Positions 34,431 through 46,321 of a stretch of DNA of 64,000 bases are shown here, piece after piece. The DNA comes from Pinus tabuliformis (Eukaryota; Streptophyta; Pinopsida; Pinales; Pinaceae). The notes under the pieces were generated by a model, which worked only from the letters and a program-made list of their open reading frames with translations, did no database searches and was not told the origin of the DNA. A program made the translations under genes and the position numbers. Numbering within the stretch: the stretch's first letter is position 1; every line of letters begins with the position of its first letter. Location: NCBI GenBank assembly GCA_031772625.1, contig CM062820.1:318516545-318580544 (forward strand). Direction: 5' to 3'.

Positions 34431-36055
34431 TTGCTTCTAAGCGCAAATAAAGGAGGTCACCAAAGAAGTACACTGGATACATGGAACTTATTAGTGCATG
34501 TGTTGTGATAGAGCCATCTTCCTTTCAGGAATCAGTGCAACAGTCAATTTGGGTTGATGTGATGGTGGAGGAGTATGACTCCATAGCTCGAAATAGTGTT
34601 ATGTGGTCCAAAGATCGGAGGACAAGTCAGTTGTGAGCTCTCATTGGATTTACAAGGTAAAGCAAGTTATAGATGGTAGTGTTGAGAAGCATAAGGCTAG
34701 ATTTGTGGCTCGTGGCTTTTCACAAGTAGAGGGGATTGACTATGATGAGACCTTTGCTCCTATTGCAGGGTACTTGTCAATCAGATCTATTTTGGCACTA
34801 TCAACACAAATGAGTTGGAAGATCCATCAGATGGATGTGAACACTACCTTCCTCAATGTCATCAATGAGGAAGAGGTGTACATAGATCATCCCAAAGGTT
34901 TTGAAACATTGGACCGTGAGTCGCATGTGTGTCGACTCAAGAGAGCATTGTATGGGCTGAAGCAAACACCCCGTGCTTGGTACACCAGGATAGATAGCTA
35001 CTTCACTAGGTTGGGCTTCATGAAGAGTGAAGAAGATGTGAAACGGTATCACATAGTGGTGGAAGGTAAGATTTTGATCATTGTACTTTATGTAGATGAT
35101 CTCATACTGATAGGTGATACGAAGCTCATCAAACCTTGCAAGGAGGACCTTACAAGAGAGTTTGAGATGAAGGACATGGGGCTCGTGCATTAATTTCTTG
35201 GCATGGAGGTATGGATGTGAGATGGGGAGTTGTTTGTTTTGTCAAGGAAAGTATGCCAATGCGATAATCAAGAGATTTCACATGGAGAGAGTAAACCCAT
35301 GGAGACTCCTCTAGCTAGTAACTGGAGGAAGGAGGATGCTACTTAAGGAGAAGTAGTGGAAGCTATTGTTTAGAGGTAGCTTGTGGGTTCACTCATGTAT
35401 TTGATGAACACACGACCAGATATGTGTTATGCATTTAGCCAGCTTAGTCAAGCGATGGTTAGGCCTACCAAGCTGTATTGGAAGTCGGCAAAGCATGTAT
35501 TGAGATACCTCAGAGGGAATACTCAGTTTGGGTTGTGGTACAGACAGACAGAGGGAGTGAAGCTTCAAGGATTTACCGATGCAGATTGGGCAGGGAGTCC
35601 ATCTCACGAAAAGAGCACATCAGGAGGGATCTATAGTATTGGGCCAGCTGCAGTTTCTTGGTATAGCAGGAAACAAAGAACAGTTGCACTCAGTTTCAGC
35701 AGAGGCAGAGTACATGGCTGCAAGTCAAACAGAATGTGAGGCTATCTGGATGAGGAAGATCCTGGTTGGTTTGTTTGGTCAGCAGATGGATCTGACAGTG
35801 ATTTATTGTGATAATCATAGTTGTATCAAACTCTTTGAAAATCAAGTTTTCCATGATCGGTCCAATCATATAGATATTTGGTATCATCATCTCAGAGATT
35901 GCGTATTGAGGCAGATCGTGTTGTTAGATTACATTCCAAGGGAGGAGAAAGATGTTGACATCTTAACAAAGGCATTGCCAAGATGTAAATTTGAGTTTCA
36001 CAGAGAAAGGATTGGGGTAGTGGATAATCCCTTTCTTGTTGAGAGGGAGTGTTGA
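34431..36055 (+). pseudogene. pol: copia-2 reverse transcriptase and RNase H
   Basis: 34603-35193 holds RT: HKARFVARGFSQVEGIDYDE, WKIHQMDVNTTFLN, LKRALYGLKQTPRAWY and the catalytic LYVDDLILIGDT. A TAA at 35191 and broken frames follow. RNase H begins GSLMYLMNTRPDMCYAFSQL (35383) with GFTDADWAGSPSHEKSTSGG, shifts frame near 35690, and continues SAEAEYMAASQTECEAIWMR and YCDNHSCIKLFENQVFHDRS to the end at 36055. The stop overlaps the 3' LTR start. At least two frameshifts and three stops make it inactive. Confidence 0.9.
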
Positions 36056-36923
36056 GAAATGACAACAATAATATCGAGTTTAATTTTTCCTTGAATTAAA
36101 CTGTGAATTAAAATAGAATTCTTTTCTCATAGAAATTTGAAAATAATTAATTAAGTTTAATTAACTTAATTAATTTAGGAAATTCGAATTGGAAGTCTTT
36201 TAGAAGACATGTATATGTTCTCCCTAACTTATAGGAGTTAAGGATGCGTTATGAATGAGTTGTAATTAGTTAGCTCAGTTTATTGAGGTAAGCCCAGTTA
36301 AATTAGTTCCAATTAGTTTCAGGAACTAACAGTGAGTTGGGACACTAGTGACCTAATTGGTGCTACTCTAGTTTACTGAAGATTCCACCATCAGAAACTC
36401 ATGCATGTTGATTCTTAGAAAGACCCAGTTGAGACTAGAGTGCAGGGACAATGTACTATTTGTTTTAGATTTTTCTAAGTTGCATTGATAGCGCATGCAT
36501 TCAGGAACTGATCCTTGAGGGATTGCGCTATTTTTATAGGCTTTATTTCCCTTTAAGTACAAGCTATTCTCCATAGGAATTACACATTGGAATAGAGACT
36601 TGGAGAGCTTGTGAAGAGGCTAAAATTTTTCCTTGAGCTTGCTTATGAGTTGGAGATTGAATTTGTTGAGTGTTTGGACTGTTCTAGAGAGAACAAACAT
36701 TGTAATTTCATATTGATTTTTCTAATTAATACAAAATAGATAGTGGGTTTTTGAGTTGTGGCTTTCCCCGGATATTTATTATGTTATGTGCCTTTGATTC
36801 CCTTCCTCTATTGATTATTGTTTGCTCGATGTTCATGGGCTTCTGCTGTAAAGTGTAGAAGTAGGTTCTTGTCTCTTTCTTTAGAAAATTGCATTAGCTT
36901 GTGAATCTATAGGATTTTCTACA
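36050..36923 (+). repeat. copia-2 3' LTR
   Basis: 874 bp, from TGTTGAGAAATGACAACA to TTTTCTACA. Purine tract GAGAGGGAG (36041-36049) precedes it. It supplies the intact reference that shows where the array broke the 5' LTR. Confidence 0.93.
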
Positions 36924-38078
36924 TCTATTTGATTTATTGGTCCTCCTTTACTTGCTAGTTTGGGATGCCCAGAATCCCCAATAACTCTTGGCTTTTCTTT
37001 CTTTTCAGCCTCTTCAGACTCATTCCTCTAATTCGTGGGCTATTGTGGGATGGCCATCTTTACTGGTTCTTCTTGTTTTGGTACAATATGCCCTAGAAAT
37101 GTATTCACAATCATCAGGAAGCTAGTGGTAGAGGTCCCTAGGGGAGGCTATGTGTCCAAGCCCATGCCCAAGAAGATCCAACTGTCTTTCATTATATTGC
37201 TCGCCCCTGAAATTTGAGAAGAAATCCACTATCTCAAGGCCCTTACTACTTGTGAATGTCAAGTTTATTTTGACTCTGAAATCCTAGAAGAGGTAGCTAA
37301 TTAGATTCCTAACCCTAGTCACACGAGGGGAAAATAGAGCCAATACCTAAACTCCAACACCTTACAATGGTAGATGAAAACTCTTTTGGGTGGTGTCTTG
37401 AAATAAAAGCATAATGACTGACTAATATCATCTCATCCTTCAATGAAATTAAGTGGGTTCAATGATCTCAACATTCTTGTTTGGCTAATTTTAATGGCTG
37501 GCTAGGTCACCTGAAAAGTCACCTTGAGTGTGAACTTGAGCCTCTTCCTCCTACAAGTGCAAGTACCCATGACCCAACTCCAATGACCTCTTAACACTCT
37601 TGATATCATGATATATATTTTTGTAGTTGTTTCTCTTCTTTATGTAGCTTAGTACATGGTATTTCTAGTAGTTCTCAACAACAAATGTTTATATTTTTGT
37701 TATATTTGAATTTTAGCCTATAATCAATACATATGTTTTTCCTTGAGGCATATTTAGACCAAATACTATAAACATTATATAAATTGTGATGTACTTGATG
37801 ATGTATTTTGAAATTGTGAAGTAATAAGGACTTAATTAAAAAAAATATTATATTAAATTGAATCCTTAAGTTGAAGAATAAATTTTATATAAATTGATCG
37901 GTTACATTTTAGGGGTATAAAGAGGAGTTGAAAGTAAGCCATTTAAAACACTAAAAACTATTTTATTTCCCATTAGTCTTAACATGCTCACACACTCACT
38001 TTTCGATAAACCATATTTACATCCAACATTGAGAAGATCCCTCACCCTAGATCCACCATAATTGAAAAAGGGGAGGGG
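36924..38078. other. Intergenic DNA, no gene recognised
   Basis: Short plus-strand frames around 36990-37220 have gene-like base composition but no motif I recognise. 37600-38050 is AT-rich. Confidence 0.5.
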
Positions 38079-38105
38079 TATATATATATATATATATATA
38101 TATAT
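38079..38105. repeat. (TA)n microsatellite
   Basis: About 13 TA dinucleotides in an unbroken run. Confidence 0.95.
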
Positions 38106-38303
38106 CATTTAAGTGTTTTTTAAATATTTTCTATTTTTATTTTCTGAAAACGCTTTATGTTAATAAGTAATAATATTTTTAAAAAGATGTTTAAATTTTT
38201 ATTTGTTAACACTAACAAAGTAAAGATTATAATAATTAAATTTAAAAATATTAAATATACTAAATTTGTATGAGAATAATGACTCAGAGAAAGTAAATAT
38301 AAA

Positions 38304-38660
38304 TATTTTAGAATCTATCTTTATCAAAAACTCAATTAGAATGATAACATTGGAATAGTAAGTAATTCATCTTTGTAACTTTCATTATTTGTATTATCTT
38401 ATATGTTCGTGGTAATGTATAAGAACAAGGCAAAATTTGAAAAACAAGAAACTTCCTTAAATTATTTTAGAATATATCTTCATCAAAAACTCAATTAGAA
38501 TGATAACATTGAAAAAAAGATAAATTGTGGACGAAAAGCTTATTGTGGAATAATAAGTAATTCAATTTTATAACTTTCATGATTTGTATTATCTTATATG
38601 TTCATTCTAATGTATAAGAACAAGGAAAAATTTGAAAAACAAGAAACTTCCTTAAATTGC
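38304..38660. repeat. Two-unit tandem duplication (~157 and ~198 bp)
   Basis: Both units run from ATTTTAGAAT to ACAAGAAACTTCCTTAAATT. The second carries about 40 extra bases (near 38515-38555). Confidence 0.9.
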
Positions 38661-41538
38661 TTCCAATTTCAATTAAAACCACTTGTTACTTAAGTAGAGT
38701 CATCATCTTGTAAAAAATAAATCCCATTGTTGAATGCATGCTCATAACTAAATTATAAACCCAACTAAATTTTAGAATTGGAAATAGACTACATAATTTC
38801 AAAAACTTTTTAATAACACAAATACTCATAATTTTTTATTTAGAAATTTTAGAAATCAATAAATTCAAAGTAATGATTTACAAAAAAAATATTCATTCTT
38901 AGCATACAAAATTTGTAATTAAAAAAAACTCTAAATCTTACATTCAAAATATAGAATTTTTTAAATAGTAATCAAGATTTTCACAATTTTACATACTAAT
39001 ATTTCCCAAACAATTAAATAAAAAATTCCTCAAGCTAGCTTAATTTGAGAAACAAAACATAAATTCTTCATGATACGTTAATATGAAAAACAAATAAAAG
39101 ATAACCTTATCTTTAATTTAGTTCTACAACTCAACAACACAAGTCAACTATTTTCAACAACACAACAAATTTCAATTAATTATAAAGAGAGCTATGATGC
39201 CTCTCCTATACAATTAAATCCAATTAGCCATCCAGTTATTCACACTACTGAAAATTAATCGTAGACATCACACTAGAAAGTATGGTAATTGAAGTCAAGT
39301 TGCAGCGTTGTAATTAATTATTATTGTTTGTAACGTCTTGCGCAGGAGCAGGTTTACTTGTCAAATGACCCATATCTATTATGTACTTTATTGTATTTTG
39401 TTATGTTATTAATATAATGAGTTACATATGTGATCGACTCATGTGTTAGTTGATTATTTTGGATTGATATGATTATAAGATTCTACCTTATGTTGTTAAC
39501 AGGCTGAGAATGTAATGGCTGCTTCAAGGTTTACAGAGTATATCAAAAGTTACAGATGTCTTCACTAACTTCAATTAGCCATGATAGTAAGTGATGACTT
39601 CCAATTTGTATGACCTACATGGTCAGTTTGAAAACATTGAATATTGATATGCGAGGTGGAAAATATTTGTCCCTTTGAACAACATTGTTTTACGAAGAAT
39701 GTTGGCCCCTTTAAGGAGGGAAGCTTGTAAACAGATTTTGAAAATAAATCCAAATTAGTCGGGCCTTACTTGATTTTTTAGGAAATTTCAAATAATGATT
39801 TGGTTTTTATAGTTCATAATTGGGCAAGATATAACAAAACTCTCACCCAATGCTTCACTTTAGCATACTATCATATTTTTCCAAGTGGTACTTGCTGAGA
39901 AAATAGTGGGTAAGCAACCTAGGAAAAACTGAGCAAATGTTCTTTTGAAATCATTTTTCTCTCAGATAGAAGTAATTATACCAGATGTAGCAGATGGACA
40001 ATGATGGTAACTAACAAACTTCTTAGTTTTAAGAGCCAAACCTAGACACTTTGTTCCACTTAGAGTGGAAACGACATCCTCTTAAACAATAGGTGCTCAA
40101 CTTGTTTTAGAGAACCTTTGTTTTCTTCCTACCCACAAGTATGTTCCTCCTTCATGGTTCCACATGGCCCCAAAGATGTGGTGAAGCCTAGCAGTTTCAT
40201 GGCACTCCGGGTTTAAAGTTTTAGAAAAAATGGTTTTGACTTCTATTAGGCATTCATGAAATTCATTAAATTAAGATGGGGAACACGATATTAAATTCCA
40301 CCTCGCATTAGATCTAGTTCCATATTCAATTTAACTAGCCTACTTAGGTACCAACCTTTTACACGCTCGAGGAGGATTAACATGTGTTATGTTAAACTTT
40401 GGCTAAGGTTTATTATCATTATCATAACTAACATCCAATTAATAAGCGGTGACATTTCATTATTCTGTGAACAATTTAACATGTGTCAAAGTCTATCAGA
40501 AGCTTCTAAAACACCTTCTAGCTGCTTGAGCGATGAACATTTGGGGGTACTCCACACCATTGATTTGCAAATAATCCTATGATCTTTATGGCTAGGAGGA
40601 TGGTTAGTGTATCACAACCCCGCCCCAAACCCTTGCGGAAGTGTTTATTCTGTTGTTTCGGGTGATGGCGCCGCAATGCAACAAGCTCTGTTCTTTCACC
40701 TTCATGCACACAGAAGCCTCACATCCAGTGTCAAACACTCAACTACCAGTCTCAACTAGGGTTCTGTAGTTTGTCTTCCACCAGAACTGAGGATTCTTAT
40801 TAAATTGTTGTCACTGAGTTTTGTCTTTGCACCATTGACAGGTTATCGTGCATGACTACTCGAATAGCCATGGAATCTAATATTATTATTTGCAGGTTGA
40901 TTGTTGTAGCCATGAATGCCTGCAACTTATGTTTTCTTTTGTTTAAATGTGAAATTAAGAGGTGTTTTTCCTCATTCACAGGTTTTGGTTGTGTCAAGGA
41001 CCAAGCAACTTTTCCATAGGTATTTTTCGTCCTATTACCCATTATGCTTTTTGCTTGAGGTTTTATTGCAATTTGAAAACAATATTGGAAGAAATCACAT
41101 TGGTATATTTAGGCCAATCCATTTCGAACCAACCAGTGTGGTTCATCATCAAGATAAGATAAAAAATCAGATTTTAGTGATAAGATAAATAGGGAGTGAG
41201 GGCCTTCTAACAACTATGGTAAAAAACAGTTAGTAAACGACTAATTTTCGCTGGATGAGAAAAAAGGACGAAACACTGATTTATATAATATTATTTATTA
41301 ATTTATTATTATTATTATTAATATTAGTATATATACTTATTTATATATTTATTTTATTTTATAACTGAATCAATAATAAATATTTTATATAATAATATCT
41401 AACTAAGTTGAACCTTAAAATAATAGGATAAAGGAAAATAATCAAATAAAACAACAATAAGTCAAAGGAAAAATATAGATAAGAAGGAAATAATATTACT
41501 AACCAGTAATAAAAAGAGAAAAAATATAATTAAAAAGG
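38661..41538. other. AT-rich intergenic DNA, no supported gene
   Basis: No convincing protein signal. At 39340-39400 and 39500-39545 short open pieces follow CAG acceptor-like sites, but they are too short to assign. 41280-41540 is almost pure A/T. Confidence 0.5.
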
Positions 41539-41552
41539 TTAAACATAAATTT

Positions 41553-41868
41553 ATTGTTTTTGTAAGTTTGGTAGGACTTTCTGATTTTCGAGTTTACATG
41601 TCCATTATTCACCCCGCTACGGGGAGGGTAGTACAAGATTTGAACCCAAGATCTCCGGTCGGTGACACTTCATTCCACGACCATCGCCACTTGAGCTAAC
41701 CCATGCAAACTTTTTGTAAGCTTTGTAGGACTCTCCGATTTTCGAGTTTACATGTCCATTATTCACCCTGCTACGAGGGGAGCGTAGCACAAGATTCGAA
41801 CCCAAGATCTCCGGTTCGGTGAGACTTCATTGCACGACCATCACCACTTGAACTACCCCAGGCAGACA
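41553..41868 (-). mobile_element. tRNA-derived SINE, tandem dimer
   Basis: Two head-to-tail copies (about 41557-41710 and 41711-41868) on the minus strand. Each has a tRNA-like head with an A box (TAGCTCAAGTGG in one copy, TAGTTCAAGTGG in the other; minus strand of 41687-41698 and 41844-41855) and a B box (GGGTTCGAATC or GGGTTCAAATC; minus strand of 41793-41803 and 41637-41647), the RNA polymerase III internal promoter. Flanks AAACATAAATTT (41541-41552) and AAACATTAAATTT (41869-41880) look like one target-site duplication around the dimer. Confidence 0.8.
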
Positions 41869-42109
41869 AACATTAAATTTAAATGGAATATGGAGGAATT
41901 AATTAGTTATAAAAAGGGAAAAAATAATTAAATTGGTTATACAATAAATTTAAATATGTATAATCAAATTTTATTTAATTTTAGTGGTTTATTATTATAA
42001 TGTTTTTAGTTATTAGATAATAATAATAGAAAAAAATAAAAATAAAAATAAAAATAAAAAGAGGGATAAATCCAATTAAGAAAAATAAAAACCGAAGGGA
42101 GGAGAAGGA

Positions 42110-42520
42110 AAAAAATGAAGGAAGCTGAGAGGAAAGGGCTGCAATCCAACAACTACGGATATTCCAACCGTCGTCCCTATTAAGATTACTAGGTCGCCTT
42201 TAAATTTCTATGGCTTCCCTAAATTTATGGTGATGAAAGAGAGAAATCTTCGCAATGACCTTCACCTCCTCAATGCATATATGATGATTGGTCTTCTCAG
42301 CATGTTTTGCTAAGGCCGAAGAGTGGGTCCTTCCATGCCTGATATCGGAAACATGTTCCTTAATCCTTTGATTAATGGATCGGCCTATTTCACCAATGTA
42401 CAATGTTCCACAGGAGCATGGGATTACATAAATGCCTTTCATATCCTTAGGGTCCCAAGGTCTTTAGCTGATTTTAAGGAACTTCTTATGGTGTTAAGGA
42501 GTCGAAAGTTTGAGGGAACA
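42110..42520 (-). pseudogene. GIY-YIG endonuclease remnant of a Penelope-like element
   Basis: The minus-strand frame 42442-42200 reads GIYVIPCSCGTLYIGEIGRS followed by INQRIKEHVSDIRHGRTHSS and ALAKHAEKTNHHI. This is a GIY-YIG nuclease core with the CxC-type insertion and the downstream R-x3-EH that mark Penelope-like retroelement endonucleases. After a stop (TAA, about 42197) the frame continues RPSNLNRDDGWNIRSCW, a conserved C-terminal motif of the same family. No Penelope RT was found nearby, so this is a 3' fragment. Penelope-like elements in plants are known from conifers (Dryad elements), which helps place the organism. Confidence 0.85.
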
Positions 42521-43311
42521 TAGATAGTTTAATGAGATTCCATTGGCTTACAGATGCTTGCAAGTATGGATTCTCAATACTCTGGTGGTTCAATCAGTTT
42601 CAAGTTCAGATTTCTCTCTAAAGGAAAACATTTAACTCGTGATTCTTTCTTTCCAGGTATTCTTGGAATCCCGTTAAAAGTTCGACTCAGTGTACATATT
42701 AGTTGACATTGAAATATTTTATTTAATATGGCATTGAAATATTTTACTTATGAAGTACGTTGTTTATATTAAGAATTTCCCTGATAAGTTCCTCCATGAT
42801 TAACAAATTATGAAATTTAGAAATTATGTTTGATGTTTTGAAATGTATTTTTATTTTTAAAATTTGAAATGTGTTATATTGTAAATTGATTATAAGTAAA
42901 ATAGATGAACTATATATATATTAAATTTAATTATCAATTTTTGAAATATATCATACATTAAAAGATTGTAAATTTATAGATTTAAAATTCCATCAATAAT
43001 GTTTCACATGATATATTTAAAAAAAAAAAATTATATTCAAATGAGATTTTAGTAAATGAATTTATGAATTTACAAATGCTTATTTCATTTCATTTTATTT
43101 TATATGAATTTATTTTTGAAAAATTCATTATCTATTATTCATTTGTTTTTAAGAGTTTGCACTATATTTTGATTTTTTTCATTAAAAAAATCTATAAAAT
43201 AATAATTTATAGGGTTTATTAATCGACGGATTTATATTCCTAGGGTATAATATTATTAATAAAGTTTATGATATTAATCTTTAGGTTTAATATAAATCCA
43301 TTGGGTTTATA
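42521..43311. other. AT-rich intergenic DNA
   Basis: Nearly all A/T with homopolymer runs. No gene or ordered repeat seen. Confidence 0.6.
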
Positions 43312-44915
43312 ATTATGGTCAACCATGGTCCAACGTCATATTGCAATAAAGATTTTCTCAATATGAAAATCAACCAATGTTGCATTGTGACAAGCATTGT
43401 CTCAATATGAAAATCAACCATGGTCAACCATGTTCCAATGTCACATTGTGACAAAGGTTGTCTCAACCATGGTCAGCCATGGTCACATTGTGACAAATAT
43501 TGTCTCTTAGTCCAATATCACATTGTCACAGCGATGGTCCAACATCGCATTCTGACAAAAATTTTCTCAATATGGAGATCAACCATGGTTATCCGTTGTC
43601 CAACGTTGCATTTTGAAAAACGTTGTCTCAAGATGAAAATTAATCATGGTCAACCATATTCCAATGTCGCATTGTGACAAATATTTATTTTAGGGTTTAT
43701 AATATTTATCTTAGGGTTTATATTCCTTGGGTTTATAATATTTATCCTTGTGATTTAATATTATTCTCTTAGCTTTATAATCCCTTTGGTTTATTATTCC
43801 ATTGGGTTTATAATATTTATCTTAGGGTTTATATACCCTCAGTTTATAATATTAATCCCTTGGGTTTAGTATTATTCCATTGGGTTTATATTATCAATTC
43901 ATTGGGTTTTTAGTATTAATCCCTTGGGTTTATAGTATCAATCTCTTTAGTGTTTATATACCTTGCATTTATAATATTAATCCCCTGGGTTTATAATACC
44001 TTTGGGTTCAATCCTGGTCAACCATGGTCAACAACCATGGTCAACCATGGTCAACAACCATGGTCATCTTGTGACAAAGACTATCTCTTGGTCCAATGCC
44101 ACATTGTTACAACGATGGTCAACCATGGTCCAGTGTCGCATTGTGACAAAGATTGTCTCAATATGGAGATCAACCATGGTCAATGATGGTCAACAATTAT
44201 CCAACGTCGCATTGTGACAAACGTTGTCTCAATATGAAAATCAATCATTGTCAACCATATTCCAAAGTCACATTGTGACAAATATTTATCTTAGGGTTTA
44301 TATTCCTTGGGCTTATAATGTTTATCCCTTGGGTTTAATAGTATTCCCTTGGGTTTATAATATTTATCTTAGGGTTTATATACCTTGGGTTTATAATATT
44401 AATCCCTTGGGTCTAATATTATTCTCCTAGATTTATATTATCAATCCATTGGGTTTTTAATCCCTTGAGTTTTTAGTATCAATCTCTTGGGTTTATAATA
44501 TCAATCCCTTTATGTTTTATATATATACCTTACATTTATCATATTAATCCATTGGTTATAATATTATTCCCTTGGGTTTATCATACCTTTGGCTTTTAGA
44601 ATTAATCCTTTGGATTTATTATTCCCTTCGGTTTATAATATCAATCCTAGGGTTTCATATAAATCGCTTTGGTTTACAATCATGGTCATCCATCGTCAAC
44701 GATAGTCCAATGTCACAATGTGCCAAAGATTGTCTCAATATGAAAATCAACCATGGTCCAACGTCACATTATGATAAACATCGTCTCAGTATGAAAATCA
44801 ATGATGGTAAATCATGGTAAAGAATGTTTATTTTAGGGTTTATAATATTTATCTTAGGGTTTTTATACCTTGGGTTTATAATATTTATCCCTTGGGTTTA
44901 ATATTATTCCCTTGC
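43312..44915. repeat. Alternating composite satellite (CCATGG-rich and TTAGGGTTTAT-like units)
   Basis: Two repeat types alternate in three rounds. Type X (about 43312-43686, 44011-44283, 44681-44822) is built from ~55-60-bp units with ATGGTCAACCATGGTC, CATTGTGACAAA and TTGTCTCAATATGAAAATCA. Type Y (about 43687-44010, 44284-44680, 44823-44915) is built from ~20-25-bp units such as CTTGGGTTTATAATATT and TATCTTAGGGTTTAT. Open frames inside (NHGQPWS repeats) are by-products. Confidence 0.9.
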
Positions 44916-45526
44916 AACGAGCCACTATAGATATTGGAGATAGAGAGAGGTAGGGTCTGACATTTACAACTATATCAAGAGTGAAATCAATAGATGGTTT
45001 GCAAATTTCACCGCCTTTTTCTTTTCAACGTTATGCAAAAATGCAAGACAATGTGAGAAGGGATTGGTTGGAAAGCGTGAATGGTTGTGATCATTATCTT
45101 GTTGATTTGAATTGGTGCAACTTTTTTCATTAGTCTCGGTGTGTTTTGGAAGAGACTAGCATTTAATAACTTTGTTCTCGTGGAGTGTTTAAAGTTGAAT
45201 TTCTTATCAACCACATTGAAATTGTTATTTGATTTTTATTAAACGTTTATTTCGTAATTACTTGATTATTATTTATTAATTCATATAATTTATTAAATGA
45301 TTATTAATATAATTGTTGTTATTATCCGTATTTATTTAATTTATTATTATTATTACAGTAGTAGTAATATAAAAATGATTATTTTTTAATATAATAGTAA
45401 TAATATAATATTAATTATTATTTGAATTTAGGTTTCTGTGATCTATATGCTTCTTATATTTATATTAATATTTTTTATAATTGATATATGTGTGTGATAT
45501 GGGCCTATCAACGTTTATCAACCACA
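44916..45526. other. AT-rich intergenic DNA
   Basis: No gene seen. 45230-45440 is a run of ATTATT-type low complexity. Confidence 0.55.
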
Positions 45527-45535
45527 TTTGTTAAT

Positions 45536-45801
45536 GGAGTTGTCTTTAGTGTGACTTTTTGGAAGTTTTTAGGGTGGGTTTTTCCAGTCAAATTTCTCTA
45601 AAATCCGGTAGGAATTTATTGAAATCACTAGCTTGATGGGTAATATTGTACAATCGGAGTGCCCTATGGGTTTTCCAAGGTGTTGAATCCATATATATAG
45701 TCAAAAAACTAGTTTAAATAACACAAATCAAGATTTCACCTCAATTTTTCCACCGAATTTCAGTACAGGAAAGTCCAAAAAGTCGCACTAAAGACAACTC
45801 C
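45536..45801. mobile_element. MITE, Mutator-like, copy 1
   Basis: 266 bp with terminal inverted repeats of about 27 bp (GGAGTTGTCTTTAGTG at the left, its complement at the right) and a 9-bp flank TTTGTTAAT/TTTATTAAT (one mismatch). A 9-bp target duplication points to Mutator-type transposition. No coding capacity. Confidence 0.82.
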
Positions 45802-46185
45802 TTTATTAATGTGGTTGTGCTAGTATATAAGAATAGTGATCTGATAAGTTCAATATTTTTTAACGGAGTTGTCTTTAGTGCGACCTTTTGGAATTTCGGG
45901 TACTATAATCCGACAGAAAAAATTTGAGGTGAAACCTTGATTTGCATTATTAAAACTGGTCTTTTTACTGTATGTATGGATTCAACACCCACATTTATTA
46001 ATGTGGTTGTGATAGTATATAATAATAGTGATCCGATAAGTTCAATGTTTTTTAACGGAGTTGTCTTTAGTGCGACTTTTTGGACATTTTGGTGCCGGAA
46101 TCCAGCGGAAAATTTTGAGGTGAAATCTTGATTTGCGTTATTTAAACTCGGTTTTTTACTGTATATATGGATTCAACACCCTGAA
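45802..46185. repeat. Tandem duplication containing MITE half-copy 2
   Basis: 45802-45993 and 45994-46185 are two ~192-bp units from TTTATTAATGTGGTTGTG to GGATTCAACACC. Each ends in the left half of the same MITE (start at 45865 in unit 1, 46057 in unit 2). Unit 1's MITE is therefore truncated and unit 2's is complete. Confidence 0.85.
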
Positions 46186-46321
46186 AAATCCCTAGGGCAC
46201 TTCAATTTTGCAGGGTTACCCATCAAACTTGTGATTTCAATAAATTCTTGCCAAATTTTAAAAAAATTAAACAGAAAAACCCACCAAAAAACTTCCAAAA
46301 AATTACACCAAAAACAACTCA
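46057..46321. mobile_element. MITE, Mutator-like, copy 3
   Basis: 265 bp, opposite internal orientation to copy 1 (its right half, with GGGTTACCCATCAA, is the complement of copy 1's left half). Perfect 9-bp target duplication TTTTTTAAC (46048-46056 and 46322-46330). Confidence 0.88.

Larger units (their letters stand above)
18424..36923 (+). mobile_element. Ty1/copia retrotransposon (copia-2) split by a nested array
   Basis: A plus-strand copia element of about 5.9 kb without its insert. 5' LTR: 18424-18704 plus 31290-31893. Initiator-Met primer site: 31894. One gag-pol region with knuckle, protease, integrase, RT and RNase H. 3' LTR: 36050-36923. Flanks TCTCT (18419-18423) and TCTAT (36924-36928) form a near-perfect target-site duplication. 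A 12.6-kb tandem gypsy-type array (18705-31284) is inserted inside the 5' LTR. The coding region has a few stops and frameshifts. Confidence 0.93.

Noticed and set aside
38079-38105. TA run as promoter or origin
   Set aside because: A plain microsatellite with no gene beside it.
39340-39545. Exon-like pieces after CAG (YLSNDPYL-like; AASRFTEYIKSY-like)
   Set aside because: Too short, no continuation or consistent frame; could be chance.
43420-44217. Open frames with NHGQPWS-type repeats
   Set aside because: By-products of the CCATGG-rich satellite; several frames are open at once and none has a domain.
43690-44915. Interstitial telomere
   Set aside because: TTAGGGTTTA words are embedded in longer, variable AT-rich units without uninterrupted TTTAGGG runs; kept only as a telomere-like satellite observation.
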